From Candidatus Obscuribacterales bacterium (GTDB lineage: Bacteria; Cyanobacteriota; Vampirovibrionia; Obscuribacterales; Obscuribacteraceae): a stretch of DNA of 64,000 bases. Both the position numbers and the translations under genes were made by a program. Below, piece by piece: positions 1 to 10,000 of the stretch; position 1 is the stretch's first letter, and the number at the start of each line of letters is the position of its first letter. The stretch lies in assembly GCA_019637435.1 (NCBI GenBank), contig JAHBVO010000001.1, forward strand, positions 1,922,001 through 1,986,000, given 5' to 3'. Below the pieces are notes generated by a model. The model ran no database searches, was not told where the DNA came from, and saw only the letters and a program-made list of their open reading frames with translations.

Positions 1-261
1 GCTCGCACGTTCGGATCGCTAGCTGAACATAAGATGCTCGGTTTAGAAGAACTTGTTGTGAGTATGACAGAAGATGGTTTCACTATGGATCTTCGTTGGG
101 AAGATGAACCGGTGCGTCATAAATTGCTCGATCTGGTCGGCGATTTGATGCTCTGCGGTGTGAATCCTTTGAAGGTCAAGGCGCGATTCATAGGCATGAA
201 GAGCGGTCATGAAATGGACGTCGACATGGCGAAGCAGTTGGCGGCCGCAATTCAGGTTTAA
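1..261 (+). CDS. lpxC: UDP-3-O-acyl-N-acetylglucosamine deacetylase, C-terminal part (5' end outside window)
   Basis: This is the last 86 codons of LpxC, the zinc deacetylase that commits UDP-acyl-GlcNAc to lipid A synthesis in the cytoplasm. The reading frame is open from base 1, so the gene starts upstream of the window. The visible part begins with the family motif ARTFG, followed by WEDEPVRHKLLDLVGDL, which carries the conserved His and Asp of the RHKxxDxxGDL motif, and ends with the KSGHEMD motif containing the conserved active-site His. The ATG at base 34 is an internal Met and not the start. The gene implies a Gram-negative outer membrane, in keeping with the LptD-like barrel further on. 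It converges with the next gene, whose stop codon begins at the very next base. Confidence 0.9.
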   Translation, partial: ARTFGSLAEHKMLGLEELVVSMTEDGFTMDLRWEDEPVRHKLLDLVGDLMLCGVNPLKVKARFIGMKSGHEMDVDMAKQLAAAIQV

Positions 262-1014
262 CTAAGCGCTTTGCAGCGGTAGACTGGGTGTGGTTATCGT
301 TTCCCGTTCAAATATCACGCACGGCCATTGCATAGGATCGACGAACGAGGCGCAGACATGCCAGCCTTCTTCGCTACGGGCCTGAATTAGATCTTCAAGT
401 CGTGTAGCCTGATTCTTGTAGAAACCGCCAAAAGCCTGATCGACAAGGTAGTCGTATGGTTGATCGTGTTCGTTTGTGACTGCAATCAGAACCGGTTTCA
501 ATCCCCCATGAATAACGCAGGCGAGCGACATTCCTCGAACCGTCTGAAGCTCAAACAGCGCTTCTTTGACCAGTTCGCGTTTCCGACCGAACGCAGTAAG
601 TGTGAGTGGAACGGCGACGACTTTTGATTCGGCGCATGAGTGGTTTACCTTTCTCAAAACCGCTATCGGTTTACGTCCAAAATTCTCGATGATTGCGACA
701 GGGACGAAGTTGTGTTTCAAACAGAGGTCGAGGTATTTGAGGGTAGAACGAACGCTTCCGAGTGATTCGTCGAAGGGAATTTCTCCGACACCGTAAACGG
801 GTGGCTCGATGGCGTCCACCAGTCGATGAAAGACAAGTTTAGACACTCGCAATTCGTCCTGGCAGACGTCTACGAGCTCCCAACCCGCCTTTGCTCGGGC
901 TGCGAGCACTCGTTTGATCGCTTCCACGTTTGATTCAGCCGGGCGGCGCCTGAGCGGCTCAATAAAATTTTCCAGACGCAAAAAACGGGTTGAGGTCGAA
1001 GCAGCATTTTCCAT
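262..1014 (-). CDS. Hypothetical protein with two DUF4177-like modules
   Basis: A 250-residue soluble protein of unknown function. I choose the ATG at 1014 because GGAGAGG lies eight bases before it; a longer frame opening at 1068 has no such site. Two segments look alike: near the N-terminus an alpha-helical stretch leading into AGWELVDVCQDE and ending FHR, and near the C-terminus a stretch with EEGWHVCASFVD ending FERE. Both resemble the small DUF4177 fold, in which a GWELV strand follows a helix. No signal peptide, membrane segment or catalytic motif is visible. It is divergent from the kinase operon and convergent with lpxC, so it is probably monocistronic. A degenerate copy of the window's palindromic repeat lies inside the frame at 657-673. 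Function unknown; the DUF4177 resemblance is from memory. Confidence 0.7.
   Translation of the reverse strand: MENAASTSTRFLRLENFIEPLRRRPAESNVEAIKRVLAARAKAGWELVDVCQDELRVSKLVFHRLVDAIEPPVYGVGEIPFDESLGSVRSTLKYLDLCLKHNFVPVAIIENFGRKPIAVLRKVNHSCAESKVVAVPLTLTAFGRKRELVKEALFELQTVRGMSLACVIHGGLKPVLIAVTNEHDQPYDYLVDQAFGGFYKNQATRLEDLIQARSEEGWHVCASFVDPMQWPCVIFERETITTPSLPLQSA
657..673. repeat. Possible degenerate copy of the AACCGATATCGGTT palindrome, inside a gene
   Basis: The bases AAACCGCTATCGGTTTA differ from the repeat consensus at one position (C for A). Unlike most copies it is inside a reading frame, where it encodes part of GRKPIAVLRK, so a chance match cannot be excluded. Confidence 0.3.
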
Positions 1015-1228
1015 GTCGAAACCCTCTCCAGACGGAGGTTCACTAACCTTATTGAGATGGCATAGCATGAATATCCGCTGCCAGTGCTGTTTCTACGGAG
1101 CCTGAACGTATGACAGGTGAATCGTCCACGCTCGCTGGATCGGTTCCACGCTGGCAGTTTTACACGCACGTTGATTAATCGAGCACGGGGGGAACATTGT
1201 AGAGACCACGAGCTGCCAGACACCAGTT

Positions 1229-3109
1229 ATGGAACCACCCACCCAACTGGACGACTTAACCGGAAAAACTCTCGTCGAGCGATACCATATCCATGGTCGG
1301 CTCGGACAGGGCGGCATGGGAGCCATTTACACCGCGCATGACGACATTCTCGATCGGGATGTCGCGATAAAAACTGTACCGCGAAATAACCTTAACGACG
1401 TTGAACTCGTGCGTTTCCACCGGGAGGGCAAGGCGGCGAGCACTGTGCGTCATCCGAACGTAATTCAGATGCTTGATTTTGGCGTCCTTGAAACTGGGCA
1501 GCCATTTATCGTTATGGAACTCATCAAAGGAGTTTCCATTTCTCAACTTTTGAAGGAACAAGGGCCGCAACCCGCTTTATTCACGCTCCAGATTCTTGAG
1601 CAGATCGCAGAGGGGATGAGTGCCGTTCACAAGTCAGGTATAGTTCATCGTGATTTGAAGACCAGCAACATCATGATCGTGAATCTGGAAACGACTCCGC
1701 TTGTGCGAATTCTTGATTTTGGAATTGCTAAGTCGATTGCGGGAGAGGAGCAAACGAGCACAGTTACTCGTGCAGGTCAGATCTTCGGCAGTCCTAACTA
1801 TATGAGTCCGCAGCAGATCAGGGGAGAATCGCTGGACCAACGGGCTGATGTTTACTCGCTCGGATGTATTGCCTTTGAGATGCTCACCGGCCGGACGATG
1901 TTCGAGGGCGAAACGGTTATGGAGCTTGTTACCAAACATTTGAATGAGCCCGCGCCACGACTCTGGGAAGTAGGAGACCAGTCATATCCGATGGAGCTGG
2001 AGCGGCTGGTAGCGCATATGGTGGCAAAGAGTACAGACGAGCGATTTGCGTCGATGGACGTTGTGATCGAGAACATTCGAGATGTTCGGACTGTACTCGA
2101 GGAGCGGCTGGAGCAGGAGCGGCTGTCGGAAAAGGTTTCAGCCAACAAACAGGCGACCGACGAGGAGTTGCGAAAAAGGAATCGGCTCTCCGCTCAGTTG
2201 TTGTTTTCAGGGGCCTTGGTAGCGGTAGGTCTTTCGATTGCAGTTATGAATGGCTTCGTTCATCCCATGCTCAAAAAGGAGCAGGAGATTGTAAAAGTTG
2301 CGCCCGCGAAAATCGAGAACATTCGCAGGAAGGAACGGCTTGATCGTTCTCAAAGCACACTGGCTTTTCTAGAACTCGGGGATCAGACTGCAGGCGATAT
2401 GGGCGTGCTGATGGACCAGTCCGGCGACAGCACTCTCGCTTTGAACAATGCTTTGAAAAGCGGAGGAAAGAAGGATCATATAATTCTTTTGAATTCGAAG
2501 GTAACGCTCGAGGATGCATCCAAAATAGTGCTGTTGAATCCGACTAAGCTGAACTTGCGCAGGTGCGTGGGTGTGAATGATGCGTTTCTTCAGGAAGTCT
2601 CTAAAGCAAAAGCGATTCAGATGATCGATCTCGACTTGTGCAAGGGGATCTCACCTAAGGGCTTCAGATATCTCAGTTCGCTTCCGAGGCTTACTACGCT
2701 GTTTGTGCGCGGCTGTGATTTAACCGACGCACACTTGAAGGAGATCGGGCAAACGTCCTCGCTGCTGCAATTGTTTATGGAAAGGAACCATCAGGTCACG
2801 TTGAAAGGTGTCGAGCGATTAGGGGGAAAAGTTTTACCGGTCAAGATTGTCGTGGATCAGCCGAACTTGTACTTACTCTCGGCTGAAAAACAGAAAGCGC
2901 TTCTTCTCAGGCATAACGTGCAACTGTACCGCTCGGACAATGTGACTGCCGAATCATTTAGTCTTTCCAATATGATGGATCTCGCTGGAATTGGTGACAT
3001 GCCGCCGCCTTCGGATAAAAAGGTTTCCGATTTTGCAGACGAGGTGGAGTTGAAAAAGTTAGGCTCGAAGAGAACTAAGAACTATCGGGGCGGGTTCGAC
3101 GATGATTGA
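1229..3109 (+). CDS. Membrane Ser/Thr protein kinase with C-terminal LRR region (first of three in tandem)
   Basis: A Hanks-type (PknB-like) kinase of 626 residues. The kinase domain spans about residues 18-285: Gly-rich loop GQGGMGAIY, ATP-binding Lys48 in VAIK, helix C Glu66, catalytic HRD 140-142 with Asn147, DFG at 163-165. The activation segment ends YMSPQ, where the usual Glu of the APE motif is Gln195. A charged linker leads to one membrane segment at about 322-345. The C-terminal part (about 430-580) has irregular LRRs with sections such as LTTLFVRGCDLTDAHLKEI. By the usual topology the kinase is cytoplasmic and the LRR part lies across the membrane, so it may sense an external ligand. 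The next kinase gene overlaps its end by eight bases, so the genes are probably translated together. Substrate unknown. Confidence 0.88.
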   Translation: MEPPTQLDDLTGKTLVERYHIHGRLGQGGMGAIYTAHDDILDRDVAIKTVPRNNLNDVELVRFHREGKAASTVRHPNVIQMLDFGVLETGQPFIVMELIKGVSISQLLKEQGPQPALFTLQILEQIAEGMSAVHKSGIVHRDLKTSNIMIVNLETTPLVRILDFGIAKSIAGEEQTSTVTRAGQIFGSPNYMSPQQIRGESLDQRADVYSLGCIAFEMLTGRTMFEGETVMELVTKHLNEPAPRLWEVGDQSYPMELERLVAHMVAKSTDERFASMDVVIENIRDVRTVLEERLEQERLSEKVSANKQATDEELRKRNRLSAQLLFSGALVAVGLSIAVMNGFVHPMLKKEQEIVKVAPAKIENIRRKERLDRSQSTLAFLELGDQTAGDMGVLMDQSGDSTLALNNALKSGGKKDHIILLNSKVTLEDASKIVLLNPTKLNLRRCVGVNDAFLQEVSKAKAIQMIDLDLCKGISPKGFRYLSSLPRLTTLFVRGCDLTDAHLKEIGQTSSLLQLFMERNHQVTLKGVERLGGKVLPVKIVVDQPNLYLLSAEKQKALLLRHNVQLYRSDNVTAESFSLSNMMDLAGIGDMPPPSDKKVSDFADEVELKKLGSKRTKNYRGGFDDD

Positions 3110-5186
3110 GACCCCGGGCACACAGAACTGTACGGTCTGCCGGAAGCCGAAGAACGCTGGTGTCGCTGGCAGTATCACTCAATGGGTTTCCGTTTGCAGA
3201 TGCGATTTAGCATCGGGAGCTTCGGGAACTGAAGAGGCGGAGCGATTACGGTTGTGCTCGACTTGCCGGAAGCGAATCAATATCTCAAAAGGTGGTTCTA
3301 TAACACAGTGGATATTCTCAGAGAATTTTTGCAAATGCGAGAAACCTGTGTTCATGCCGATAGAAGATGAGCCGGATGATATCGATTCGATTACGCAGAA
3401 CGTGAACGCTGACATAATTGACGAGTTGTATCTTGATGTTGATGCGGCACAGTTTCCAGTTGAAAGATATAAGCCTATTGAGTTTCTCGGTAAAGGCGCT
3501 TTGGGTGAGGTTTACCTTTGTCGCGATGCGCTTCTCGGGAAGAAAGTCGCGGTAAAACGGCTGGTGACGTTAACTGATGAGTCTGTGGTGGCGTTTCAAA
3601 ACGAGGCAAAGATTGCCAGCAAATTAAAGCATCCCAATGTGATTAGCGTCCTTGATTTTGGAACCACGAGCGGTGGCAGACCCTTCATGGTGATGGAGTA
3701 TTTCCCTGGTACCAGTCTTGCCGGCTTAATTTCGAATGCAGGCAGGATTGATGAACGGGACGCTCTGGAAATCTTCTTGCCAATCTGTCGTTCGCTTCAG
3801 TACTTACATGATAATGACGTTATGCATCGCGATTTGAAACCGTCCAACGTGCTTGTATCCGTATGCAAAGATGGGCAGATTGACGTGCGCCTGATTGATT
3901 TTGGCTTGTCGAAAACGAATCAAGAGCACCAGTCTAAAACGCTCCTCAATGGTCATACGATTGTGGGAACGCCGGAATATATGAGTCCTGATCAGGCACT
4001 GGGAAAACGTTATGATGCGCAATCAGAAATTTATTCGTTGGGATGCCTGATGTTTGAGACCTTGACCGGGAAGCAACCATTCAGTGGAGATACCGCGTTG
4101 GAGGTGTTAAACAAACACGTACATGCGCCACCGCCACTGGTGCTGGATTTGAATGAGAATATTTCTGAGCAGCTAGCGGCAATCGTCGATAAGTGTTTGG
4201 AGAAGAGGCGCGAGGAGCGGTTTCAGCAAATAAATCAAATCGAGACGTCTCTTCTTGCTGGTTCAAGTTTACCTGCTCAGGAAACAGAGGGAGGCATTCT
4301 TCGCCGAGAACCGTCAATTTTTGAGCTACAACCGACTTCTCCGGCTCAAGCCGGGCGTTCGTGGGTCCCACTTCTTTCCCTTGTGTTGGCTGCGTTATTT
4401 GCCGGTTCTGGAATGATCTGGCTGATTGGAAAGAGCGATGCAGATTCTGTGCCCGCGCCAAAACTAGTCACACCACCGTATTTAGAGAAGAGTGATGAGC
4501 AGACGGCCCTCAATACTTCGCCGGCAGTATTTGGTCGCGGTACCTTTAATTATGCCGACTATCCGCAAGACCTCGAGTCTGGGGATCTCCCTACCGGATT
4601 GGTTTTTGATGGGCGCGGTCCTGTGACTAAAGAGATTCAGGAGCATGTTAATCGGAAGACCAACTGTTACAGTGTTCGCGTTCGAAATCGACAGATTTCG
4701 GACGGCGATATTTTGCTTCTCGGGAAGTTGAAACCTAAATCGATTGCTCTGGTCCGGTGCTATGGTTTGACTGAACGGTCTTTGCAAGAGTTAGCTACGA
4801 ATAAAGGTCTGCAGGCGTTTACACTTGAGGATTGCAACAAATTTCCACTCGGTAGCCTGAAGGTCTGGCATCAACTTCCAGGTCTGGAACAGCTTTCGCT
4901 AATAGGTGCGGGGCTCACAGATCCAGACCTCAAGAGTCTGAGGGGATTGGGAATAAACACCTGCAGCCTGGCGCGCAATCCAAATTTGACCTTTGAAGGA
5001 TTTCGCATGTTAGGTGGAAACACAAAACCTACGTATTTGTTTCTAAGTGACAATCAGATGCGCAGGCTTACGGACGCTCAGAAAAACGAACTTTCTGGCA
5101 AGCGAAATCTAAAGCTCTCTCTTGAAAAATTCAATATGACGCGGAAGGGAAATATCTACACATACTTTGACGAAGAGCAGAAATGA
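3102..5186 (+). CDS. Ser/Thr protein kinase with duplicated N-terminal Cys module, membrane segment and LRR region
   Basis: A 694-residue kinase. The N-terminus has two copies of a Cys module: Cys10/Cys13, GSITQW at 23-28, Cys32/Cys34; then Cys52/Cys55, GSITQW at 65-70, Cys77/Cys79. Four Cys per copy suggest metal binding; I do not recognise the family. The kinase domain follows at about 119-385, with Lys152, HRD 242-244 and Asp266 of DFG; the activation segment ends YMSPD. One membrane segment lies at about 421-442, followed by an extracytoplasmic LRR-like region. It overlaps the kinase gene before it by eight bases and the one after by four, so all three are likely one operon. The fourth paralogue near 16.5 kb shares the Cys module; the first and third kinases here lack it. 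Confidence 0.88.
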   Translation: MIETPGTQNCTVCRKPKNAGVAGSITQWVSVCRCDLASGASGTEEAERLRLCSTCRKRINISKGGSITQWIFSENFCKCEKPVFMPIEDEPDDIDSITQNVNADIIDELYLDVDAAQFPVERYKPIEFLGKGALGEVYLCRDALLGKKVAVKRLVTLTDESVVAFQNEAKIASKLKHPNVISVLDFGTTSGGRPFMVMEYFPGTSLAGLISNAGRIDERDALEIFLPICRSLQYLHDNDVMHRDLKPSNVLVSVCKDGQIDVRLIDFGLSKTNQEHQSKTLLNGHTIVGTPEYMSPDQALGKRYDAQSEIYSLGCLMFETLTGKQPFSGDTALEVLNKHVHAPPPLVLDLNENISEQLAAIVDKCLEKRREERFQQINQIETSLLAGSSLPAQETEGGILRREPSIFELQPTSPAQAGRSWVPLLSLVLAALFAGSGMIWLIGKSDADSVPAPKLVTPPYLEKSDEQTALNTSPAVFGRGTFNYADYPQDLESGDLPTGLVFDGRGPVTKEIQEHVNRKTNCYSVRVRNRQISDGDILLLGKLKPKSIALVRCYGLTERSLQELATNKGLQAFTLEDCNKFPLGSLKVWHQLPGLEQLSLIGAGLTDPDLKSLRGLGINTCSLARNPNLTFEGFRMLGGNTKPTYLFLSDNQMRRLTDAQKNELSGKRNLKLSLEKFNMTRKGNIYTYFDEEQK

Positions 5187-6925
5187 GTGAGTCTGACGAC
5201 GATCTGAAGTTGAACTCCGATAGCTTCCCTCTAGAGCGGTACGAGCCGCTGCAATTGCTTGGTCGAGGTGGTTTGGGGGAGGTATATCTCGCTCGCGATT
5301 TGAAATTGGCTCGGAATGTTGCTGTCAAATGTCTTATGGCTGTCGATGAGGAAACGGTTGTCGTATTTCATCGAGAGGCAAAAATTGCCAGTAAACTTCA
5401 TCATCCTAACGTCGTAGGCACTCTAGACTTCGGCACCACAGACGGTGGCCGACCCTACATTGCTTTTGAGTATTTCAAGGGGATCAGTCTTGAGCAGTTG
5501 ATCGCCGAGCAGGGCGGACACATCGACGAGGCTCTAGTCCGCAAGATCTTCGTGACTGTAGCCCGCGCGCTCAGCTACATACATGAGCATAAAGTTTTTC
5601 ATCGAGATTTGAAACCATCAAATATCATGGTGAATCTCGATGATCCGCAGACCATGCAGTTGCGCGTAATCGACTTTGGTGTTTCGGCGATAAAGGAGGA
5701 CATACAAAATAGGAGCCTGATCCAGGGAAAAACTATCGTTGGAACGCCTGTATACATGAGTCCTGATCCTGTGCGTGGCGATGAGTTCGATGCTCGTTCG
5801 GAAGTTTATTCGCTCGGCTGCATAATGTTTGAATGCCTGGTTGGAGAACCGCCCTTCGATGCGCCGTCTACGGCGGAAGTTCTCGATTTGCACATTACGG
5901 CCACGCCGCCGCTTTTGGAAGATATTTTTTCAGATGTAGAAGTCTCGCCGGAACTCGCGTACATAATTTACAAATGCCTGGCGAAGGACAAAAGCGAACG
6001 CTATCAGACTATGCTGGATCTCGCCGATGCGCTTGAAAAGCCATATTCTTTGAAGAAGGAAGAGGAGAGACTGGTCGAACCGGGTAATGAAACAAAGCAA
6101 CCACCTGGGAAAAGCAGGTTTGGAATTGTCATCGTATCTGGTGCCATAGTATTAACACTTCTGGTGCTGGGTGCGGTGGTGTCGATTATGAGCAATCCGT
6201 CTGCAAGCACAGATGTGTTGAAAACTGCCGATGCCGTGAAGGAACTCACCGAAGACAGGCGGACTAAATCCAAACCTGTGGATGCGGAGCTGGTTGTGGT
6301 TAAGGATGATAACGCGACTGGCGCTTATATCTCCGGAACTGCTGGGGTGGCGAGGCTCAAAACATTTGCACGGTCCAAGCAGCGCAAGAAGATGGTTACG
6401 CTAAAGAATCTGACGTTTGATGTGCCGCTGTTGAAAGACCTTGCAGTTGTCCAGCCCAGAACTGTTCAATGTTTTGACCTGGATATGAGTGATAAAAGCG
6501 TATTCGAGCAAATGCATCTGATTACATCGCTCCGAGAACTGGACTTTCACGCGTGTTCAAATATCGAGCCCCGTGATCTGGCGGCGCTCTCCGACGTGCC
6601 GAGGTTATCTTCTTTGCTGCTGGTCGGATGTTTGATAGACGATGAGCATTTGAAGGCGTTGAAGGGTAACAGGAGGTTGGAAAAACTTGTTCTAGACGGC
6701 AATAGGAATCTGTCAATGAACGGACTTCTGAACTTGGCGCGGAAACCTGAAGAGCCACCCATTGCTGTTTGGTTAAACGAGGGCGATTTGACAAAGCTTT
6801 CCGCCGGAGAAATACAGGAATTGCGCAGGAAGCATCGAATAGTTTTGACCACGCGCTTGCCGGAATATCAAGGAGAAGGTGGCGACGGGATGATTCATAC
6901 GGACGCGTTGGAGCTTATCGAATGA
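5183..6925 (+). CDS. Membrane Ser/Thr protein kinase with LRR region (third in tandem)
   Basis: A 580-residue paralogue of the two preceding kinases, starting at an ATGA overlap with the previous stop. The kinase domain begins almost at the N-terminus (about 18-290): loop GRGGLGEVY, Lys49, HRD 140-142, Asp164 of DFG, activation segment ending YMSPD. Its opening FPLERYEPLQLLG matches the same boundary in the second and fourth kinases, so this is that architecture without the Cys module. One membrane segment lies at about 313-336. The C-terminal half contains LRR-like turns such as LRELDFHACSNIEPRDLAALS. A strong hairpin 65 bases downstream could end the operon. Ligand and substrate unknown. 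Confidence 0.88.
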   Translation: MSESDDDLKLNSDSFPLERYEPLQLLGRGGLGEVYLARDLKLARNVAVKCLMAVDEETVVVFHREAKIASKLHHPNVVGTLDFGTTDGGRPYIAFEYFKGISLEQLIAEQGGHIDEALVRKIFVTVARALSYIHEHKVFHRDLKPSNIMVNLDDPQTMQLRVIDFGVSAIKEDIQNRSLIQGKTIVGTPVYMSPDPVRGDEFDARSEVYSLGCIMFECLVGEPPFDAPSTAEVLDLHITATPPLLEDIFSDVEVSPELAYIIYKCLAKDKSERYQTMLDLADALEKPYSLKKEEERLVEPGNETKQPPGKSRFGIVIVSGAIVLTLLVLGAVVSIMSNPSASTDVLKTADAVKELTEDRRTKSKPVDAELVVVKDDNATGAYISGTAGVARLKTFARSKQRKKMVTLKNLTFDVPLLKDLAVVQPRTVQCFDLDMSDKSVFEQMHLITSLRELDFHACSNIEPRDLAALSDVPRLSSLLLVGCLIDDEHLKALKGNRRLEKLVLDGNRNLSMNGLLNLARKPEEPPIAVWLNEGDLTKLSAGEIQELRRKHRIVLTTRLPEYQGEGGDGMIHTDALELIE

Positions 6926-6990
6926 ATGATTTCCGGCCGTTTTCAAAGTCGATAGTAAAAGACGTAAACAACATATTGGCTGATGTAAAA

Positions 6991-7023
6991 GAAGAGGGCG
7001 CTTCATTTCGAAGCGCCCTCTTC
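6991..7023 (-). terminator. Hairpin terminator between convergent kinase operon and adhesin gene
   Basis: A perfect 14-base stem (6991-7004 with 7010-7023) and a five-base loop. Read on the minus strand the stem is followed by TTTTACATC, so it fits a Rho-independent terminator for the giant adhesin gene. On the plus strand no T-run follows, but the stem may still help to stop the kinase operon transcript. Confidence 0.75.
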
Positions 7024-7048
7024 CCGCACCTATTTGGTCAACTGAGAA

Positions 7049-10000
7049 CTACCAGTTAAGAGCGACAGTTCTCGGTTTTGTGTGGAACTCGAATGGAGTA
7101 GTGCTGCCGATGTGCATCATAACTGCCGAGGTTTTGATGACACTCTGAGCAACCTTTTTGGCGGCTGTATTTTCGGAGTGCATCATAGCGCTTAGCGGTT
7201 TCACGATTTGAACGGCTGATGGAATTGAGAATTCTGTTGAGAATGCTCGTTGGCCGGAGCCGAGTTCGTGGCTCGTTACCGAGCGGTGCATGATCGACTC
7301 GATCGGGTTGGCATCGGCGAAGGTCGCTGCGCGATCGCTGGTGACGGTCATATGTCTTCCTGGTGAAAGCGACAGGTCACGACCGCCGGCGGCGATAACC
7401 ACGCTGCCTTTATGTTGGTCGTTGATGTCGTACACCGAAAGGTGATGCTCGTCAGCACTGATGAACGCAACAGCATTCGCACCGAGTTTGACTTTGCCCT
7501 TTGGAGTCACAACGGTCATGTCCTTCGACGGCACGAACAAAGCGGAGCCATTGTCGAGAGTGACGAGGTCGCTGTGTTTGATGGTCGAGATTGTTTTGCC
7601 CGCTGCGCCTGAGGCGAAACCAAATTCGATATCGCTGCAGACTTTTCCGTCAACAATCTGACCGACCGGAGCGTAGCCCACGATGGTCGAGTCGTCTTCT
7701 TGAGCATTTGAGACTGTTAGATTGTTGGCGGTAGCCAGGTTGGACAGAGTGCCGGTGATTGCGTCTTTGCCGGTCGTAGCAGTAGCGTTGGCGGTCGACA
7801 CCAGATTGACCGATGATACCGCTGCCGGTGCTGTGAGGCTGGCAAGCGACGCAGGCAGAACGCTGGCTGGAGCGCCGGCATCTGTTGAGGCGTCTTTCGC
7901 ACTCCAGGCTGTTATGGTCATCGGTGCTCCGGCAGCTACCGGCGGATCCGCCGTGATGGTGCTGCCACCGCCGATGATGACTCCGTTCTTCACGGCTGCC
8001 TTGATCAGAACATCAGCGCCCTGACCTGTCAGAGTCGTGTCCGGTGCCTCGAAGATGACCTTCTTGGTGCCTCTACCTCTTCCGGTGAGCACTTCGCCGT
8101 CGATGGTGACTGCGACTATGTTGCGACCTTTGAGGTTCTTTGTTCTGGTCGGTGCATCGCCTTGAAGAATGCTGACGTTACCCTCTCCCGCGACTTTGGC
8201 ATCTGTGAAGATGTTGTTGGCTGCACCGATTGTGATGTTGCCGTTTGCAATCGTCTGGATGAGGATGAAGTCGTCACCCTGGATTGTGATGTTGTCGGCG
8301 GTTGCCAGGTCGCCTGCGGTCGAGATGATGTTGAGTTCGCCATCAACCGCGGTGACATTCGCATTGACTGCGATGTCGCCATCAGCGAGCAAATTGACGC
8401 CATTGTCGGAGGAGACCGCTGCATTCACCGTCAGACTTCCGGAGCTGTCAACAGCGGTTCCTGTGACCGAGTCCAGAGCGCCGGCAATAATGGTGTTGCC
8501 ATTGTTGACGATGTTGATGTTTCCGGTTGCCGTGAGGTCGTTGATAGTCAGGGCGCCGGTGTTGGTGAGTGCGAGGCTTCCAACCGTGCTGGATGCGAGC
8601 GTCGTGAACGCTGTATCCGTGAGATTGACTGAGCCGGGAACCGTGAGCGCCAGATTCGCACCACCGAGGGTGCCGGCTGTCTGATCAACGCTTGCCGCAT
8701 TCAGGGTCACGTCGGCCGCTGCTGTCACATCTTCGTTGAGTTCGATCTCTGAACCATTTGCAGTCAGCGTGACGTTGTTTGCGTCCACTGTATTGTCGAC
8801 GACGATACCGCTTCCGCCTGCCTGATTCGAGGTCAGACTGACATCGCCGGTGCCTGTGTCTACGGTGTCTCCAATGGTGATTGCACCGCCGGCGGTGATA
8901 TCGACATCAAGACCAGCTGCTGCGATCTGATTGACGGTCAGGTCGCCTGCTTCATTCTGCAAGGTGACGGCGGCGGTATTGCCTACGCCGGTCGAGAATG
9001 CCGTGAACGAATTGAGCGAGGTGTTGGCGAAGGTTGCCGTTCCGTCTACGACGTCGACTTCGAGGGAGTCAGCAGTAATAGCTCCGGTCGATATCGTATT
9101 GGTCGAGTCGAATCCGCCGAGCAGGGCGAGTGCACCTGTGCCGACATTGATAGTGCCGGCTGTCAGATTGCCTGCCGTGATATCTTGCGGAACGACTGTA
9201 CCGCTTGTGACCACGCCGTCCGTGATTACCAGCGGTCCAGCAATTTGAACCGTACCTACACCTACGAGGGCGTCACCATCTGTACCGGTGGTACCGATGG
9301 TGGTGATATTGCCCACGGTGACACCGCCTTCGCCGCCGATGGCGACACTTCCGCCATTGATGGCTCCGGTTGTGTCGATGTTTCCTACGACGACGGTGCC
9401 GGCATTAACCGTGCCACCATTTGCGTAGATTCCCACGTCGCCGCCATTTGCAGCGGTGCTGCTCGTGACGATGTTCACTCCCGACAGATTGACGTTACCG
9501 CCGGTCGAGTTGAATCCGGTGATCGTGAAGGGCTGGTCGCTCTGCTCCTGGCCCATGCTTGCAGGTGTCGCATCGACGCCTGCGAGTACCACCAGGTCTC
9601 CACCGGAAACTGTGCCGGAGGACAGATCGATGAGAACAGCACCAGTGGTGGTGATATTACCTGCGGCGATGATCGCGAGGCTCTCGCCCTGGAAGATCAA
9701 GTTTGCCGGTAATGTGACATCGCCAGTGGTGTTGATAATGGTGTTGCCATTAATCACGTTCACTTCCGCGAAATTCGTGATGGTTCCAGGGGTGAACACG
9801 CGTGCCGTGACGGTGAGTGTGTTCATGCTGTTATCGCCGTTCAACGTGCCGTTATTCGTGACAGCGTTGATGCCATCGTTATTTTCGAGGGTCAGGAAAA
9901 CGTCGCCGCCGTTGAAATTGGTTTGACCGTTAGTGGTGATGCTTCCGTCCTGAGCGATGAGTTGAACGCCTGCTCCGCCGACGTCGCTCGTGAACGTACC

